From the NCBI GenBank assembly GCA_017744495.1, contig JAGIBE010000188.1, positions 1 through 34,912 of the forward strand: a stretch of 34,912 nucleotides of DNA. The letters run 5' to 3'. Under the pieces are notes generated by a model. The model saw nothing but the letters and a program-made list of their open reading frames with translations. It was not told the DNA's origin and did not search any database. This document shows, one piece after another, positions 1 through 10,985 of this stretch. A program made the translations under genes and the position numbers. The stretch is from Caulobacter sp. GTDB lineage: Bacteria > Pseudomonadota > Alphaproteobacteria > Caulobacterales > Caulobacteraceae. Within the stretch, counting starts at the first letter, position 1; every line of letters begins with the position of its first letter.

Positions 1-64
1 GTCATGGGTTTGGGCGGTGGGAGGTCATGGCGAAATTCCCGCTCTCGGGTCGCCACGCCTCCAC

Positions 65-77
65 AACACGGCGTGTT
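65..77. promoter_or_regulatory. Perfect inverted repeat, possible operator
   Basis: AACACG-G-CGTGTT, a 6-1-6 perfect inverted repeat, sits about 120 bases before the histidine kinase start. It is followed by an A+T-rich stretch (79-105) that is unusual in this GC-rich window. The shape fits a dimeric repressor site, but I recognise no regulator for it. Positions 1-198 hold no supportable gene. Confidence 0.25.
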
Positions 78-198
78 ATAACAAAAGATAATATCGACGG
101 GCGGTCTGTCCTGATGAAAACAAATCTCAGGGATCGATCAGCCGATACTTTTCGATGGTGCAACAATCTCTTTAGGGCGAGCGCCTAAGGATCACGGG

Positions 199-1944
<1,746 letters not shown>

Positions 1945-1946
1945 CG

Positions 1947-3056
1947 TCAGACCGCGCCTTCCTCGATCAGGAACGCCCGCAGGGCCTCGCGGTCGACGTC
2001 CTTGGCCACGAAGGCGTCGCCGATGCCGCGCACCAGGATGAAGGTGAGCAGCCCGCCCTCGGCCTTCTTGTCCTGGGCGCTGTGGGCGATCAGGGCGTCG
2101 GCGCTGAACGGCTCGGCGCGCACGTCCGACAGCTTGGTCGGCAGGCCGGCGGCCTTGATCGCGGCCTCGGCGCGGACGGCGTCTTGGGACGAGCACAGGC
2201 CCTGACGCGCCGAGAAGCGGAAGGCCTGGGCCATGCCCAGCCCCACGGCCTCTCCGTGCTTGAGCGCGTCGCCGAAGCCCATCTCGCCCTCGACGGCATG
2301 GCCGAAGGTGTGGCCCAGGTTCAGCAGGGCGCGGCGACCGGCCTCCTTCTCGTCCTCGGCGACGATCTCGGCCTTCATCTCGACCGAGCGGCCGACGGCG
2401 CGGACCAGGGCCGAGGTGTCGCGCTCCAGCACCGCGTGGACGTTGGCCTCCAGCCACTCGAAGAAGGCGAAGTCGCCCAGCAGGCCGTACTTGATGATCT
2501 CGGCATAGCCGCAGGCCAGCTCGCGGGCGGGCAGGGTGGCCAGGATGTCCAAGTCCGCCAGCACCAGGCGCGGCTGGTGGAAGGCGCCGATCAGGTTCTT
2601 GCCGCGCGGCGTGTCGATGGCGGTCTTTCCGCCTACGGACGAATCCACCTGGGCCAGCAGGGTGGTCGGGATCTGGATGAAGTCGATGCCGCGCTTGTAG
2701 ATCGCCGCCGCGAAGCCGGTCAGGTCGCCCACGACGCCGCCGCCGAACGCCACGACCATGTCGCCGCGCTCCAGCTTCAGGGCCAGCAGCTTGTCCGACA
2801 GGTCGGCCAAGCCTTCGAAGCTCTTGGTCTCCTCGCCCGGCGGGACCAGGATCACGTCCGTGGCGACGCCTGCATGCTCCAGGGCGTTGGCCAGGCGCTC
2901 GCCGTGGTGCTCCCCGACGATGGTGTCGGTGACGATGGCCACCCGCTTGCGCTTGAGCAGCGGGGCGATGCGCTCGCCTGCGCGGTCGATCAGCCCCGTG
3001 CCGACGACCACGTCATAGGCTCGTGCGCCCAGACCCACGGGAATGGTGGTGATCAC
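1947..3056 (-). CDS. aroB: 3-dehydroquinate synthase
   Basis: Second step of the shikimate pathway: cyclisation of DAHP to 3-dehydroquinate, with NAD and a divalent metal, in the cytoplasm. The 369-residue length is normal. Visible signatures are [12 protein letters not shown], the glycine-rich [29 protein letters not shown], a KYG-containing metal-binding region and the metal-binding [14 protein letters not shown] chose the GTG at 3056 because it overlaps the aroK stop in a GTGA arrangement, giving translational coupling and a normal N-terminus (MITTIPVGL). The frame remains open far upstream inside aroK and beyond, but that is a GC shadow. aroK-aroB is a common proteobacterial operon order. 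Confidence 0.97.
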   Translation of the reverse strand: MITTIPVGLGARAYDVVVGTGLIDRAGERIAPLLKRKRVAIVTDTIVGEHHGERLANALEHAGVATDVILVPPGEETKSFEGLADLSDKLLALKLERGDMVVAFGGGVVGDLTGFAAAIYKRGIDFIQIPTTLLAQVDSSVGGKTAIDTPRGKNLIGAFHQPRLVLADLDILATLPARELACGYAEIIKYGLLGDFAFFEWLEANVHAVLERDTSALVRAVGRSVEMKAEIVAEDEKEAGRRALLNLGHTFGHAVEGEMGFGDALKHGEAVGLGMAQAFRFSARQGLCSSQDAVRAEAAIKAAGLPTKLSDVRAEPFSADALIAHSAQDKKAEGGLLTFILVRGIGDAFVAKDVDREALRAFLIEEGAV

Positions 3057-3640
3057 TTGAACTCGCTTTTGGACTGGGCTTGCAGGTGGCCCCTCAGGGC
3101 CTGGATCACGGCCTCGACCGCCACGCCGTGGGCGGTGTCGCCGGTCTCGACCGTCAGGTGGGCCTCGCCATAGGCGGGATAGCGGGCGGCGGCGTGCTCG
3201 CGCAGCACGTCCATCGGGTCGCGGTTCTTGAGCAGCGGCCGGCCCTCCTTGCGGCCCACGCGGCGGGCCAGCAGCTCCAGGTCGGCCTTCAGCCAGACGG
3301 CCACGGCCTTGGACTTGATCAGGGCGCGGGTCTCGGCGTTGACGAAGGCGCCGCCGCCGGTGGCCAGCACGTGCGGCGGCTCTTCCAGCAGCCGCGCGAT
3401 CACCCGCCGCTCGCCGTCGCGGAAGGCCGGCTCGCCCATCTCGGCGAAGATCTCGGGGATCGAGCGGCCGGCGGCGGCCTCGACCTCGTTGTCGGCGTCG
3501 CGGAACGGCAGGTCCAGGGCCGCGGCCAGGCGGCGGCCGACGCTGGACTTGCCCACGCCCATCAGCCCGACCAACACGATCGTCTTGAGGCGCAGGGCGG
3601 CCCTTGGGTCGGGGCTGGAAGGGGCGGTGTCGTCGTTCAT
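3053..3640 (-). CDS. aroK: Shikimate kinase
   Basis: Phosphorylates shikimate at the 3-OH with ATP, the fifth shikimate-pathway step. The 195-residue protein has the P-loop [11 protein letters not shown] near residues 25-35, the shikimate-binding RDAD that follows, the GGGAF loop and the LID-region arginines ([10 protein letters not shown]). About 18 residues precede the kinase fold, a modest extension common in alphaproteobacteria. The ATG at 3640 (MNDDTAPSS) is the nearest start before the fold. No strong ribosome site precedes it, so the start is less certain than the identity. The gene overlaps aroB by 4 bases and is divergent from the secreted-protein gene at 3762. Confidence 0.95.
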   Translation of the reverse strand: MNDDTAPSSPDPRAALRLKTIVLVGLMGVGKSSVGRRLAAALDLPFRDADNEVEAAAGRSIPEIFAEMGEPAFRDGERRVIARLLEEPPHVLATGGGAFVNAETRALIKSKAVAVWLKADLELLARRVGRKEGRPLLKNRDPMDVLREHAAARYPAYGEAHLTVETGDTAHGVAVEAVIQALRGHLQAQSKSEFK

Positions 3641-3761
3641 GGGCTGGACGCGGTTTACACGACGGCGAGGCGTCCCGCCAAGGTTTGGACCAAGACCGCG
3701 TCCAGTGTGGCTTGAAGGGCGAAAAGTTTCGCCAACCCCTGTCCTGCGGCATAGTTGAACC

Positions 3762-5198
3762 ATGGCGTCTTCCAAGCGACTCACGAGCGGCTCGGCCATC
3801 GCCCTGGCGACGGTCCTGTTTTCGACCACGGCGGCCTGGGCCCAGGTGCAGGTCCAGTCCCTGGCCGCGCCCGACCTGTTCTCGGCCCCGGCGGCGGAGA
3901 CGGGGCTGTCGGCTGACCTCTGGAAGGACGCGTCGCCGGGCGTCGCCCAGGAAGCGCTGCCCAAGCTGGCCGCCAAGCCGTTGTCGCCGGCCGCCGCCGG
4001 CCTGGCGCGGCGGGTGCTGGCCACCGGCGCCAACGCCCCGGCCGGGATCGGCGACGATCCCGAGCTGGGCGCGACCCGGGCCCTGGCCCTGATCGCCCTG
4101 GGCGAGGCCAAGGGCGTGGACGCGATGCTGGACCGCGCGCCCGGCGTCGCCTCCAGCGCGCCGCTGTCGATGGCGGCGGCCGAGGCGGCCCTGATCACCG
4201 GCGCCGACGACAAGGCCTGCAAGATCGGCGAGGCGCTCAGCGCCGACCGGGGCGGGCCCTACTGGCTGCGGCTGCGGGCCTTCTGCCAGGCGATCGGCGA
4301 CCAGCACGACGCCGCCCAGCTGACCCTCAGCCTCGCCGTCCAGCAGACCAAGGACGCCGACTACGCCCGGCTGATGAACGCCCTGCTGTCGGGTTCGCCC
4401 GCCGGCGCCGCCAACCTCCGCAACGGCGTCAACTACGCCCTGTCGCGTAAGCTGGGGCTGGACCTGTCCTCGGCCGCCGCGATCGCCAGCGCCGCGCCGG
4501 CCCTAAAGCCGCCGCCCAAGCCGGTCGAAGTCCCGGCCGACCTGACCGCCGCCCAGACCTCGACCCTGGCCGCCCTGCGCGCCGCCAGGGGTCTGCCCGC
4601 CTTCACCGACGCCGCCCAGGTCGCCCTGCCGGCGATCACCGCCCTCGCCAAGGCCGACGCGCCGCTGGAGGACCCGGTGCTGCTGGCCCGCGCGGCCCTG
4701 GCGGCCGGCGACCTGGCCACGGCCCAGGCCATCCGGGGCAAGCTGACCGGCGACACGGTGCCCGGCGCCACGACCCAGGATCTGGCCCTGCTGGACGCCA
4801 CCTTGGCCGCCGCGGAAGGCAAGAAGGACGGTCAGGTTCTGGACGGCCTGATCGAGCGCGGCGTTCAGGGCGGCGCCAAGTCGCCCGCCCAGCCGGCCGC
4901 CCTGATCCTGGCCGCGTTCGGCGCGCCGATGGACGCCGAGGCCCGCGCCCGGTTCGCGACCTTCGACGGCAAGTCGGCCGCCGCCGTCGGCCGGCTGACC
5001 GTGCTGGACGACGCGGCCGCCGCCGGCCGCCAGGGCGAGGCGGCCCTGCTGGCCCTGTCGATCGCGGCCGACGCCGGACCCGCCGGACTCGGTCCGGTCG
5101 ATCGCGCCCGCTTGGTCCGCGCCCTGCTCAAGGCCGGCCTGGAGGCCGACGCCCGCGCCTTCGCCGTCGAGGGCCTGCTGGCGCTGCAGGTGAAATGA
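3762..5198 (+). CDS. Exported Ala-rich hypothetical protein
   Basis: I do not recognise a named family. The 478-residue product begins with a convincing Sec signal peptide: basic MASSKR, a hydrophobic core, and a likely cut after AWA near residue 27. The rest is very rich in Ala and Leu and looks all-helical, with repeating short helices of the kind seen in TPR or Sel1-like solenoids. No catalytic motif is visible. It is probably periplasmic and may be a scaffold. The gene is divergent from aroK with 121 bases between them, which must hold both promoters. It reads toward xerD but is separated from it by a palindromic element. Confidence 0.8.
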   Translation: MASSKRLTSGSAIALATVLFSTTAAWAQVQVQSLAAPDLFSAPAAETGLSADLWKDASPGVAQEALPKLAAKPLSPAAAGLARRVLATGANAPAGIGDDPELGATRALALIALGEAKGVDAMLDRAPGVASSAPLSMAAAEAALITGADDKACKIGEALSADRGGPYWLRLRAFCQAIGDQHDAAQLTLSLAVQQTKDADYARLMNALLSGSPAGAANLRNGVNYALSRKLGLDLSSAAAIASAAPALKPPPKPVEVPADLTAAQTSTLAALRAARGLPAFTDAAQVALPAITALAKADAPLEDPVLLARAALAAGDLATAQAIRGKLTGDTVPGATTQDLALLDATLAAAEGKKDGQVLDGLIERGVQGGAKSPAQPAALILAAFGAPMDAEARARFATFDGKSAAAVGRLTVLDDAAAAGRQGEAALLALSIAADAGPAGLGPVDRARLVRALLKAGLEADARAFAVEGLLALQVK

Positions 5199-5243
5199 CG
5201 ATGACGCTCGGAGCGTCCATCGCCGTTTCTCTTCATCAACCGG

Positions 5244-5375
5244 CATTCTGGGCCTTGTGCCCGGAACCCCTCTGTAAGCCGCAAGTGCAGCAGGGGCGGT
5301 TCGCAGGCGAACCGCTGGCTCTTCACGTGCGAGCTGAACCAGGGGTCCCGGGCACGAGGCTCGGGATGACGGCCT
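5244..5375. repeat. Intergenic palindromic element, family B (degenerate copy)
   Basis: Left part (about 5247-5273, CTGGGCCTTGTGCCCGGAAC) and right part (about 5338-5370, CCCGGGCACGAGGCTCGGGA) are imperfect inverted copies related to the elements near 24665 and 32730. Between them lies a clean hairpin, GCGGTTCG-CAGG-CGAACCGC (5296-5315). The element fills the gap between the exported-protein gene and xerD, so it could end the first transcript. Confidence 0.6.
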
Positions 5376-5394
5376 TTTGGGGAGCGGAAAGGTC

Positions 5395-6309
5395 GTGAAG
5401 GCCGTCAGCTGGATCGACGCCTTCCTCGAGATGATGGCCGTCGAGCGCGCGGCCGCCCGCAACACCCTGACCGCCTACGAAAAGGATCTGGTCGACGCCC
5501 GCCTGTTCCTGGCTTCGCGCGGCGACCTGGACGGCGCCAGCGCCGAAGCGGTCGAGGCCTATTTCGCCGACCTGGGCGCCCGGGGATTGTCGCCCGCTAC
5601 CGCCGCCCGCCGCCGCTCGGCCCTGCGCCAGTTCTACCGCTTCGCGCTGGGCGAGGGCTGGCGGGCCGACGACCCCTCGCGTCGGGTCGAGGCCCCCCGG
5701 GCCGGCCGGCCGCTGCCCAAGGTGCTGTCGCGTGAGGCGGTCGAGCGGCTGATCGCGGCGGCCGCGGCCAAGGACGGCGGGCAGGGCCTGCGCCTGGCCT
5801 GCATGATCGAACTGCTCTACGCCTCGGGCCTGCGCATTTCGGAACTGCTGAACCTGCCCCTGGCGGCCCTGGCCCGCGACCCGGCCTTCCTGATGGTCAA
5901 AGGCAAGGGCGGCAAGGAGCGGTTGGCCCCGCTGAATGACGCGGCCCGCGCGGCCGTGAAGGCCTATTTGGAGGTAAGACCGCAATTTCTGCCAAAAGGC
6001 GTCAAGGACAGCCCATGGCTGTTTCCCTCGCGCGGCAAGGGCGGAAAGCTGACCGCGCGGCGAGTGTCTCAGCTGCTGGAAGACGCCGCCATCGCCGCCG
6101 GCCTCGATCGCGAAATGGTCAGCCCCCACGTCCTGCGCCACGCCTTCGCCACCCACCTGCTGGAGGGCGGCGCCGACCTGCGGGTGATCCAGACCCTGCT
6201 GGGCCACGCCGACATCGCCACCACCCAGATCTACACCCACGTGGCCGGCGATCACCTGGCCCAGGTGGTGAAGTCCAAGCACCCGCTGGCGCGCAAGAAC
6301 CGGTCCTGA
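5395..6309 (+). CDS. xerD: Tyrosine recombinase XerD
   Basis: Site-specific recombinase that works with XerC at dif to resolve chromosome dimers. With the GTG start the protein has 304 residues, close to the usual 298. An N-terminal SAM-like DNA-binding domain (to about 110) precedes the catalytic domain. Active-site motifs are all present: the first Arg in SGLRISELLNL, the Lys hairpin VKGKGGKERL, HVLRH, LLGHADIATTQ and the nucleophile in IYTHV. A TTG at 5377 is in frame, but GTG 5395 gives MKAVSWIDAFLEMM, the expected family N-terminus, with a purine-rich GGAGCGGAAAGG just before it. XerD rather than XerC is inferred from overall resemblance and from the typical XerD ending (THVA...HP). Confidence 0.93.
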   Translation: MKAVSWIDAFLEMMAVERAAARNTLTAYEKDLVDARLFLASRGDLDGASAEAVEAYFADLGARGLSPATAARRRSALRQFYRFALGEGWRADDPSRRVEAPRAGRPLPKVLSREAVERLIAAAAAKDGGQGLRLACMIELLYASGLRISELLNLPLAALARDPAFLMVKGKGGKERLAPLNDAARAAVKAYLEVRPQFLPKGVKDSPWLFPSRGKGGKLTARRVSQLLEDAAIAAGLDREMVSPHVLRHAFATHLLEGGADLRVIQTLLGHADIATTQIYTHVAGDHLAQVVKSKHPLARKNRS

Positions 6310-6370
6310 ACGCCTCGATTGTACTTTCCGGTCAAGCTTGCCATAGATCGCCCCGCGAAACGGGGGTTCC

Positions 6371-7513
6371 ATGCTTAGAAAATCAGTCGTCACGGCCGCC
6401 ATGGGCCTAGTCTTCATCGGGTCGGTCCTGGCCCCCGGCGTCGCCCAGGCGGCCAAGCCGGCCCGGGTGTTCGTCCAGGTCGGCAAGGGCCTGAAGGATC
6501 AGCAGGCCGACGAGACGACCTGCTCGGACTACGCCAAGGGCGTGCCGACGCCGGGCATGCCGCCCATGGTCACGACCGGCGGAGCGACCGCGGCGGCGGG
6601 GGCGGCCCTGGCCACCGGCTTCCTGGCCGGGCTCGAAGAGGCCAAGGCCCGCCGCGCGGGCTACGAGCGCTGCATGCGGGCGCGTGGCTACGTCAAGGTC
6701 GCCCTGGCGCCGGCCGAGGAGACGGCGCTGCGCGGCGCCAAGGGCCAACCCGCGCGCGAGGCCTGGTTCACGGCCTTCCTCGGTCAGGCCGAGTTGGCTC
6801 AGCGCGTCGAGGCCGCCAAGGCCCTGATCCAGGACCTGCCGGAGGTTCCCTCGGCGCCCGTCAGCACCGACGGCCTGGTGCTCGACCTGGCCCAGGCCAA
6901 GCCCGCCGAGGGCGCGGTGGCCGAGGGCGGGGCCTTGCTGGTCGTGCCGGCCAGCCACCTGGCCACGGCCCGGCTGACCGCCGACTATCCGGTGTCCAAC
7001 ATGCTGGGCATCAACAAGCGCGGCGAGACCGGCGCGGTGTTCCACGCCGTGGCGCGCGGGCCCTATTCGGTTCAGTGGTGCGGACCGTTCCTCAACAATT
7101 CCATCCAGGGCCAGATCACCATGATCGGCTGTGTCGAGGCCGCGGGTGACGACTTCAAGGTGATCAACAGCGTCGGCGAGGCCTGGCTGGCGGGCGATCT
7201 CGACGTCGGCGGGTTCCCGGTCGACGCCCCGCCGAAGCTGGAGGTCAGCCCGACCGATCTGCTGGGGCCGGTCACCCTGAGCCTGACCCTGGACAAGATC
7301 ACCAAGAAGGGCGTGCGCCTGAAGGTGTCCGGCGAGCGGGATGGCAAGACGGTGACGATCTGGCGCGGCGGCGGCAATTTCGACGCCGAAGGGCGGCTGA
7401 TCGTGCCGCTGTGGACGCACCGCCTGACCCTGGCGCGCCAGGATCAAGGGATCACGGTCGCCCTGGCCGCGGACGGCGATGGTCGCAATTGGTGGTCGAC
7501 GGGCACGCCGTGA
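6371..7513 (+). CDS. Exported hypothetical protein
   Basis: The family is not one I can name. The 380-residue product has a signal peptide (MLRKSVVTAAMG... cut near VAQA, residue 27). A Gly/Ala-rich segment (about 75-92, TAAAGAALATGF) could form a short membrane-inserting helix and is followed by a Cys in ERCMRARGY. The first half is helical, with Cys51 in the TCSDY segment as a possible disulfide partner. The C-terminal half reads as beta-rich, with alternating hydrophobic strands. It starts 61 bases after xerD on the same strand, but no functional link follows from that. Likely periplasmic or envelope-associated. Confidence 0.78.
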   Translation: MLRKSVVTAAMGLVFIGSVLAPGVAQAAKPARVFVQVGKGLKDQQADETTCSDYAKGVPTPGMPPMVTTGGATAAAGAALATGFLAGLEEAKARRAGYERCMRARGYVKVALAPAEETALRGAKGQPAREAWFTAFLGQAELAQRVEAAKALIQDLPEVPSAPVSTDGLVLDLAQAKPAEGAVAEGGALLVVPASHLATARLTADYPVSNMLGINKRGETGAVFHAVARGPYSVQWCGPFLNNSIQGQITMIGCVEAAGDDFKVINSVGEAWLAGDLDVGGFPVDAPPKLEVSPTDLLGPVTLSLTLDKITKKGVRLKVSGERDGKTVTIWRGGGNFDAEGRLIVPLWTHRLTLARQDQGITVALAADGDGRNWWSTGTP

Positions 7514-7606
7514 CGGGTTCCGGTGCGAAGCCAGGGCGTGCTACGTCCGGCCCTCCATGGAAGGGCCTCCGTTTCTAGAGCCCTTGGGTGAGAAGGAGAC
7601 CTTCCC

Positions 7607-7825
7607 ATGTCGGACGAAACCCGCGACAGCAACGGCGCGATCCTAGCCGACGGCGACAACGTCACCCTGATCAAGGACCTGAAGGTCAAGGGTTCGGGCG
7701 GCGTGACCCTGAAGCGCGGGACCCTGGTCAAGAAGATCCGCCTGACCGGCGACCCTGACGAGATCGAGGCCAATGACAAGGTGAAGGGCCTCGTCCTGCG
7801 CACCGAGTTCGTGAAGAAGGCTTAG
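7607..7825 (+). CDS. PhnA/YjdM-like protein, C-terminal domain only
   Basis: The 72-residue protein matches the C-terminal beta-barrel domain of the PhnA (YjdM) family: RDSNGAILADGDNVTLIKDL, KVKGSGGVTLKRGT and a closing LRTEFVKK. The E. coli protein also has an N-terminal zinc ribbon, which is absent here. Such short versions are frequent in alphaproteobacteria. Despite the old name, the family has no proven role in phosphonate breakdown, so the function is open. A good ribosome site (AAGGAGA, 8-9 bases before the ATG) supports the start. Confidence 0.88.
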   Translation: MSDETRDSNGAILADGDNVTLIKDLKVKGSGGVTLKRGTLVKKIRLTGDPDEIEANDKVKGLVLRTEFVKKA

Positions 7826-7930
7826 GACCTCTTACCGACCATCCGTCGTCGACCGAATCCGTGGACAAGGCCGGACGGCTGACGACATGGTGGGGCCAGG
7901 CGGTCGTCGCGGGACGGTGGGAAGCTGGGC

Positions 7931-9619
7931 ATGGTCAACGCCGCTGGATCGTGGACGCGCCTCGCGCCGATCGGCCGGTGGCTGCCCGGTTATCAGCGCG
8001 CTTGGCTGTCGACCGACCTGCTGGCGGGACTGGCGCTGTGGGCGGTCATGGTCCCGGAGGCCATGGCCTATGCCGGGATCGTCGGGGCGCCGGCGATCAT
8101 GGGCCTCTACACGATCGCGCCGCCGCTGATCGCCTACGCCCTGTTCGGGACCTCGCGCGTGCTGGTGGTCGGGCCCGACACCGCCACAGGGGTGATCTCG
8201 GCCTTGACCGTCGGAGCGCTGGCGGCGCGCGGCTCGGCGGACTTCGCCGACCTGACCGCCACGCTCGCGGTGCTGATCGGGGCCTTCTTCCTGCTGTTCG
8301 GCGCCCTGAGGCAGGGCTGGGTCGCGGCCTTCATCGCCTCGCCCGTGATGCGCGGATTTATCGAGGGCCTGATCTGCGTCACCATCGTCGGCCAGGCCGC
8401 GCCGCTGCTCGGCCTGCACGGCGGCCAGGGCAACGTCTTCGAGAAGTTGCTGATCATCCTGTGGAGCCTGGGCGAGGTCCCGCCCGCCGCCGTGCTCACC
8501 GGCCTCGGAAGCCTCGCGGCGCTGCTGGCGTTGCGTCGGCTGGCGCCCCGCTTGCCCGCCGCCCTAATCGTCGCTGTGGGCGCCACGATGCTGATCGCCG
8601 TGCTGGGAGGAGACGCCGCGGGTGTGAGCGTCGTCGGGGCGCTGCCGTCGGGACTGCCCCACTTCAACCCGCCGAGCCTGCGGCCGGACCTGCTGATCGC
8701 CCTGGCGCCCGGCGCGTTGTCCATCGTCCTGGTAGGCTATGCCGAGGCCCTGGGCGCGGCCCGGGCGGCCGAGACCGAGGACGACATCGACCCGAACCAG
8801 GAGCTGGTCGCTCACGGCTTCGCCAACCTGCTAAGCGGCCTGTTCGGCGGGTTCTTGGCCGTGGGCAGCCTGTCCAAGACCTCGGTCGCCGTCGGCGCGG
8901 GGGCGCGGACCCAGCTGGCCAATCTGGTCGCGGCCGGGCTGTGCATCCTCACCCTGGTGTTCCTGACTCCGCTGTTCCGGGGCCTGCCGCACCCGACCCT
9001 GGCCGCCATCGTCATCGCCGCCATGCTGCATCTGTCCAAGCCGGCCTATCTGCTCCGGCTGGCCAAGCAGGCGCCTGGCGAGTTCGCCATGGCGGCGGCG
9101 GTGATCGCCGGCGAGCTGGTGCTGGGCGTCATGCACGGGATCGCCCTGGGCGTGCTGCTGTCATTGCTGATGCTGATCTACAAGGCCAGCCATCCCAAGA
9201 GCGCCGTGCTGGGCAAGCTGCCCCGCGAGCAGGCCTATCGCGACCTGCGTCTGCACCCCGACGCGAAGACCTTCCCTGGACTGCTGATCTTCAATCCGGG
9301 CGGAGACCTGTTCTTCGCCAGCGTCGGCCATTTCGAGCACGAGCTGAAGGCGGCGATCGACCAGGCCTCGCCACCGATCCGGCACGTGCTGATCGACGCC
9401 AGCGCGATCAGTTTCGTCGACAGCAGCGCGTGCGACGTCCTGCTCCGGATGATCCAGGGGCTGAAGGACGAGGGAATCTCGATCGCCTTCGCCCGCATGC
9501 GCGACCCGGTCCACGACCGCCTGCGGCGCGTCGGCGTGGTCGAGGCCGTGGGCGACACGGGGTTCTACGACCGCCTGACCGATGGGGTGACCGCGCTGTT
9601 GGGCCACCGGGTCACCTGA
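7931..9619 (+). CDS. SulP/SLC26-family anion transporter with STAS domain
   Basis: Inner-membrane transporter of the SulP family, whose members carry sulfate, bicarbonate or dicarboxylates. The 562-residue length is typical. Residues about 15-420 hold the multi-pass transport domain, starting WLPGYQRAWLSTDLLAG and continuing with the conserved PEAMAYAGI segment of the first helices. A STAS domain covers about 445-560, with the helix-start motif FVDSSACDVL. The start MVNAAGSW at 7931 places the first helix normally. The substrate cannot be read from sequence. It stands alone, with no sulfate-assimilation genes nearby. A separate carbonic-anhydrase gene, which would have hinted at bicarbonate, is not present in the window. 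Confidence 0.92.
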   Translation: MVNAAGSWTRLAPIGRWLPGYQRAWLSTDLLAGLALWAVMVPEAMAYAGIVGAPAIMGLYTIAPPLIAYALFGTSRVLVVGPDTATGVISALTVGALAARGSADFADLTATLAVLIGAFFLLFGALRQGWVAAFIASPVMRGFIEGLICVTIVGQAAPLLGLHGGQGNVFEKLLIILWSLGEVPPAAVLTGLGSLAALLALRRLAPRLPAALIVAVGATMLIAVLGGDAAGVSVVGALPSGLPHFNPPSLRPDLLIALAPGALSIVLVGYAEALGAARAAETEDDIDPNQELVAHGFANLLSGLFGGFLAVGSLSKTSVAVGAGARTQLANLVAAGLCILTLVFLTPLFRGLPHPTLAAIVIAAMLHLSKPAYLLRLAKQAPGEFAMAAAVIAGELVLGVMHGIALGVLLSLLMLIYKASHPKSAVLGKLPREQAYRDLRLHPDAKTFPGLLIFNPGGDLFFASVGHFEHELKAAIDQASPPIRHVLIDASAISFVDSSACDVLLRMIQGLKDEGISIAFARMRDPVHDRLRRVGVVEAVGDTGFYDRLTDGVTALLGHRVT

Positions 9620-9629
9620 CGCCGCCGGA

Positions 9630-10121
9630 TCAGACCGTCTCGCCGTCGAACGCCGCCTTCAGCTTGACCATGTCCAGCTTCACCATCTTCATCATGGCCG
9701 CGAACATTCGACCGATCGCGGCTTTGTCGGGGCTGGAATAGAGGTCCATCAGCTGCTGGGGCACGATCTGCCAGGACAGGCCGTACTTGTCCTTCAGCCA
9801 GCCGCACTGGCTTTCCTTGCCGCCGTCGGCGAGGAGGGCGTCCCAGTAGCGGTCGACCTCGGCCTGGTCGGCGCAGTGGACCATGAACGACACCGCCTCT
9901 GTGAAGGTGAAGTGCGGGCCGCCGTTCAGGGCGGTGTAGGTCTGGCCATTCAGCTCGAAGTCGACGGTCATCACCTTGCCGGGCGGGCCGGCGGGCGGCT
10001 GGGAGTCGCTGGGATAGCGGGCGATGGTCTTGATCCGCGAGTTGGGGAACAGCGAGACATAGAACTCGGCGGCCTCTTGCGCCTGGGTGTCGAACCACAG
10101 GAACGGGGTGATCTTCTGCAT
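9630..10121 (-). CDS. VOC-superfamily (PhnB/glyoxalase-like) protein
   Basis: A 163-residue protein of the PhnB-like branch often annotated as '3-demethylubiquinone-9 3-methyltransferase'. That name is misleading because no methyltransferase fold is present. Signatures include KITPFLWFDTQAQEAAEFY, SLFPNSRI, a VDFELNGQ strand, the EVDRYWDALLADGG segment and CGWLKDKYGLSWQIVP. The start at 10121 has a good ribosome site (GGAGGA, 8 bases upstream). A longer open frame reaching 10184 lacks support. Members of this family are metal-binding or resistance-like proteins of mostly unknown substrate. It converges with the SulP gene, with only 10 bases between their stops. Confidence 0.88.
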   Translation of the reverse strand: MQKITPFLWFDTQAQEAAEFYVSLFPNSRIKTIARYPSDSQPPAGPPGKVMTVDFELNGQTYTALNGGPHFTFTEAVSFMVHCADQAEVDRYWDALLADGGKESQCGWLKDKYGLSWQIVPQQLMDLYSSPDKAAIGRMFAAMMKMVKLDMVKLKAAFDGETV

Positions 10122-10230
10122 GGGCGGGTCCTCCGTTGAGCGGGTTTCGGACGAAGGACGATCAAGACACGCCGGTTCCGACACCGGCGCGCGGTTTTCG
10201 ACGAAGAGTCGACTTCACGCGCGGCGGGCG

Positions 10231-10881
10231 TCAGTCGAACACGCGCACATCGACGGCGGCGGCTTGGAGATCGGTCAGCCGGCGCACGATGCGGTTGAAC
10301 AGCACGCACTGTGCGACGACGAGGCCGCTGACCACGACGAGCAGCGCGCTCGTCAGCGCCGGGCTGTTCACGCCGGCGCGACCCAGGCCTCCGATCAAGG
10401 CGCCGCCCGCGCCGCCGGCCAGCCAGAAGCCCCACCACCAGCGGAGCAGGGCGGGCGTCGGGATCGACCGCCACCCGGTGGGCGAGAGGCTGGCCTTCCA
10501 GGTCTGCTCCATGGCCTCGAACGGCTTCCAGAGCGCGCCGATCGGGATGAAATACCAGCCCACCGCCCAGCCCGAGGAGATCGGCAGGCTGTAGCGCGCC
10601 ATGCGCTGGGCGTTCCGCGCGACGCGATAGATCCAGACCAGCGACAAGACGCCGGCGACGAACTGGACGCCAAGGTTGCCGATGATCGAGAAGCCCACCA
10701 GCCTCCCGAAGGCCCCGTAGGAAAAGTCCGAGGGCAGCCAGCCGGAGGCGTAGGCGAAGTTGATCGCCATGACGGCCATCAGCGTCAGCTTCATGGCGCA
10801 AAAGGTCCAGGTCGCCGCGATCACGAAGCCGGCGAGGCGGGTCGGTGATTTGGTCGTGGTCATGTCGTCATTGTCCCCCAT
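10231..10881 (-). CDS. DUF4328-family multi-pass membrane protein
   Basis: The 216-residue inner-membrane protein has five or so hydrophobic segments. The DUF4328 hallmark is clear: RNAQRM followed by GWAVGWYFIPIGALWKPFEAM and, later, LLRWWWGFWLAGG. The family is found in actinobacteria and proteobacteria and has no known function. Two starts are possible, ATG 10881 and ATG 10863. The second has GGGGA before it and gives MTTTKSPTRL, so the mature protein may be six residues shorter. The gene is monocistronic and divergent from the aminotransferase gene. Confidence 0.85.
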   Translation of the reverse strand: MGDNDDMTTTKSPTRLAGFVIAATWTFCAMKLTLMAVMAINFAYASGWLPSDFSYGAFGRLVGFSIIGNLGVQFVAGVLSLVWIYRVARNAQRMARYSLPISSGWAVGWYFIPIGALWKPFEAMEQTWKASLSPTGWRSIPTPALLRWWWGFWLAGGAGGALIGGLGRAGVNSPALTSALLVVVSGLVVAQCVLFNRIVRRLTDLQAAAVDVRVFD

Positions 10882-10985
10882 GACGAGGGCTAGGACGCTT
10901 CGGCGGCCGCGACAATCGTCAAGGTGGAGTTCGGCGGCCGAACGCCGTCGTTGCCGCCTCGGCGTTCGCCCACTAGTTACGCTGC

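Noticed and set aside
1-30. Possible divergent gene start at the left edge (- strand ATG near 28 or 5)
   Set aside because: The first runs into a stop after nine codons; the second leaves the window immediately, so it cannot be supported.
7861-9741. 626-residue open frame in another frame over the SulP gene
   Set aside because: Arg/Gly-rich shadow; the 7931 frame gives a complete SulP-STAS protein.
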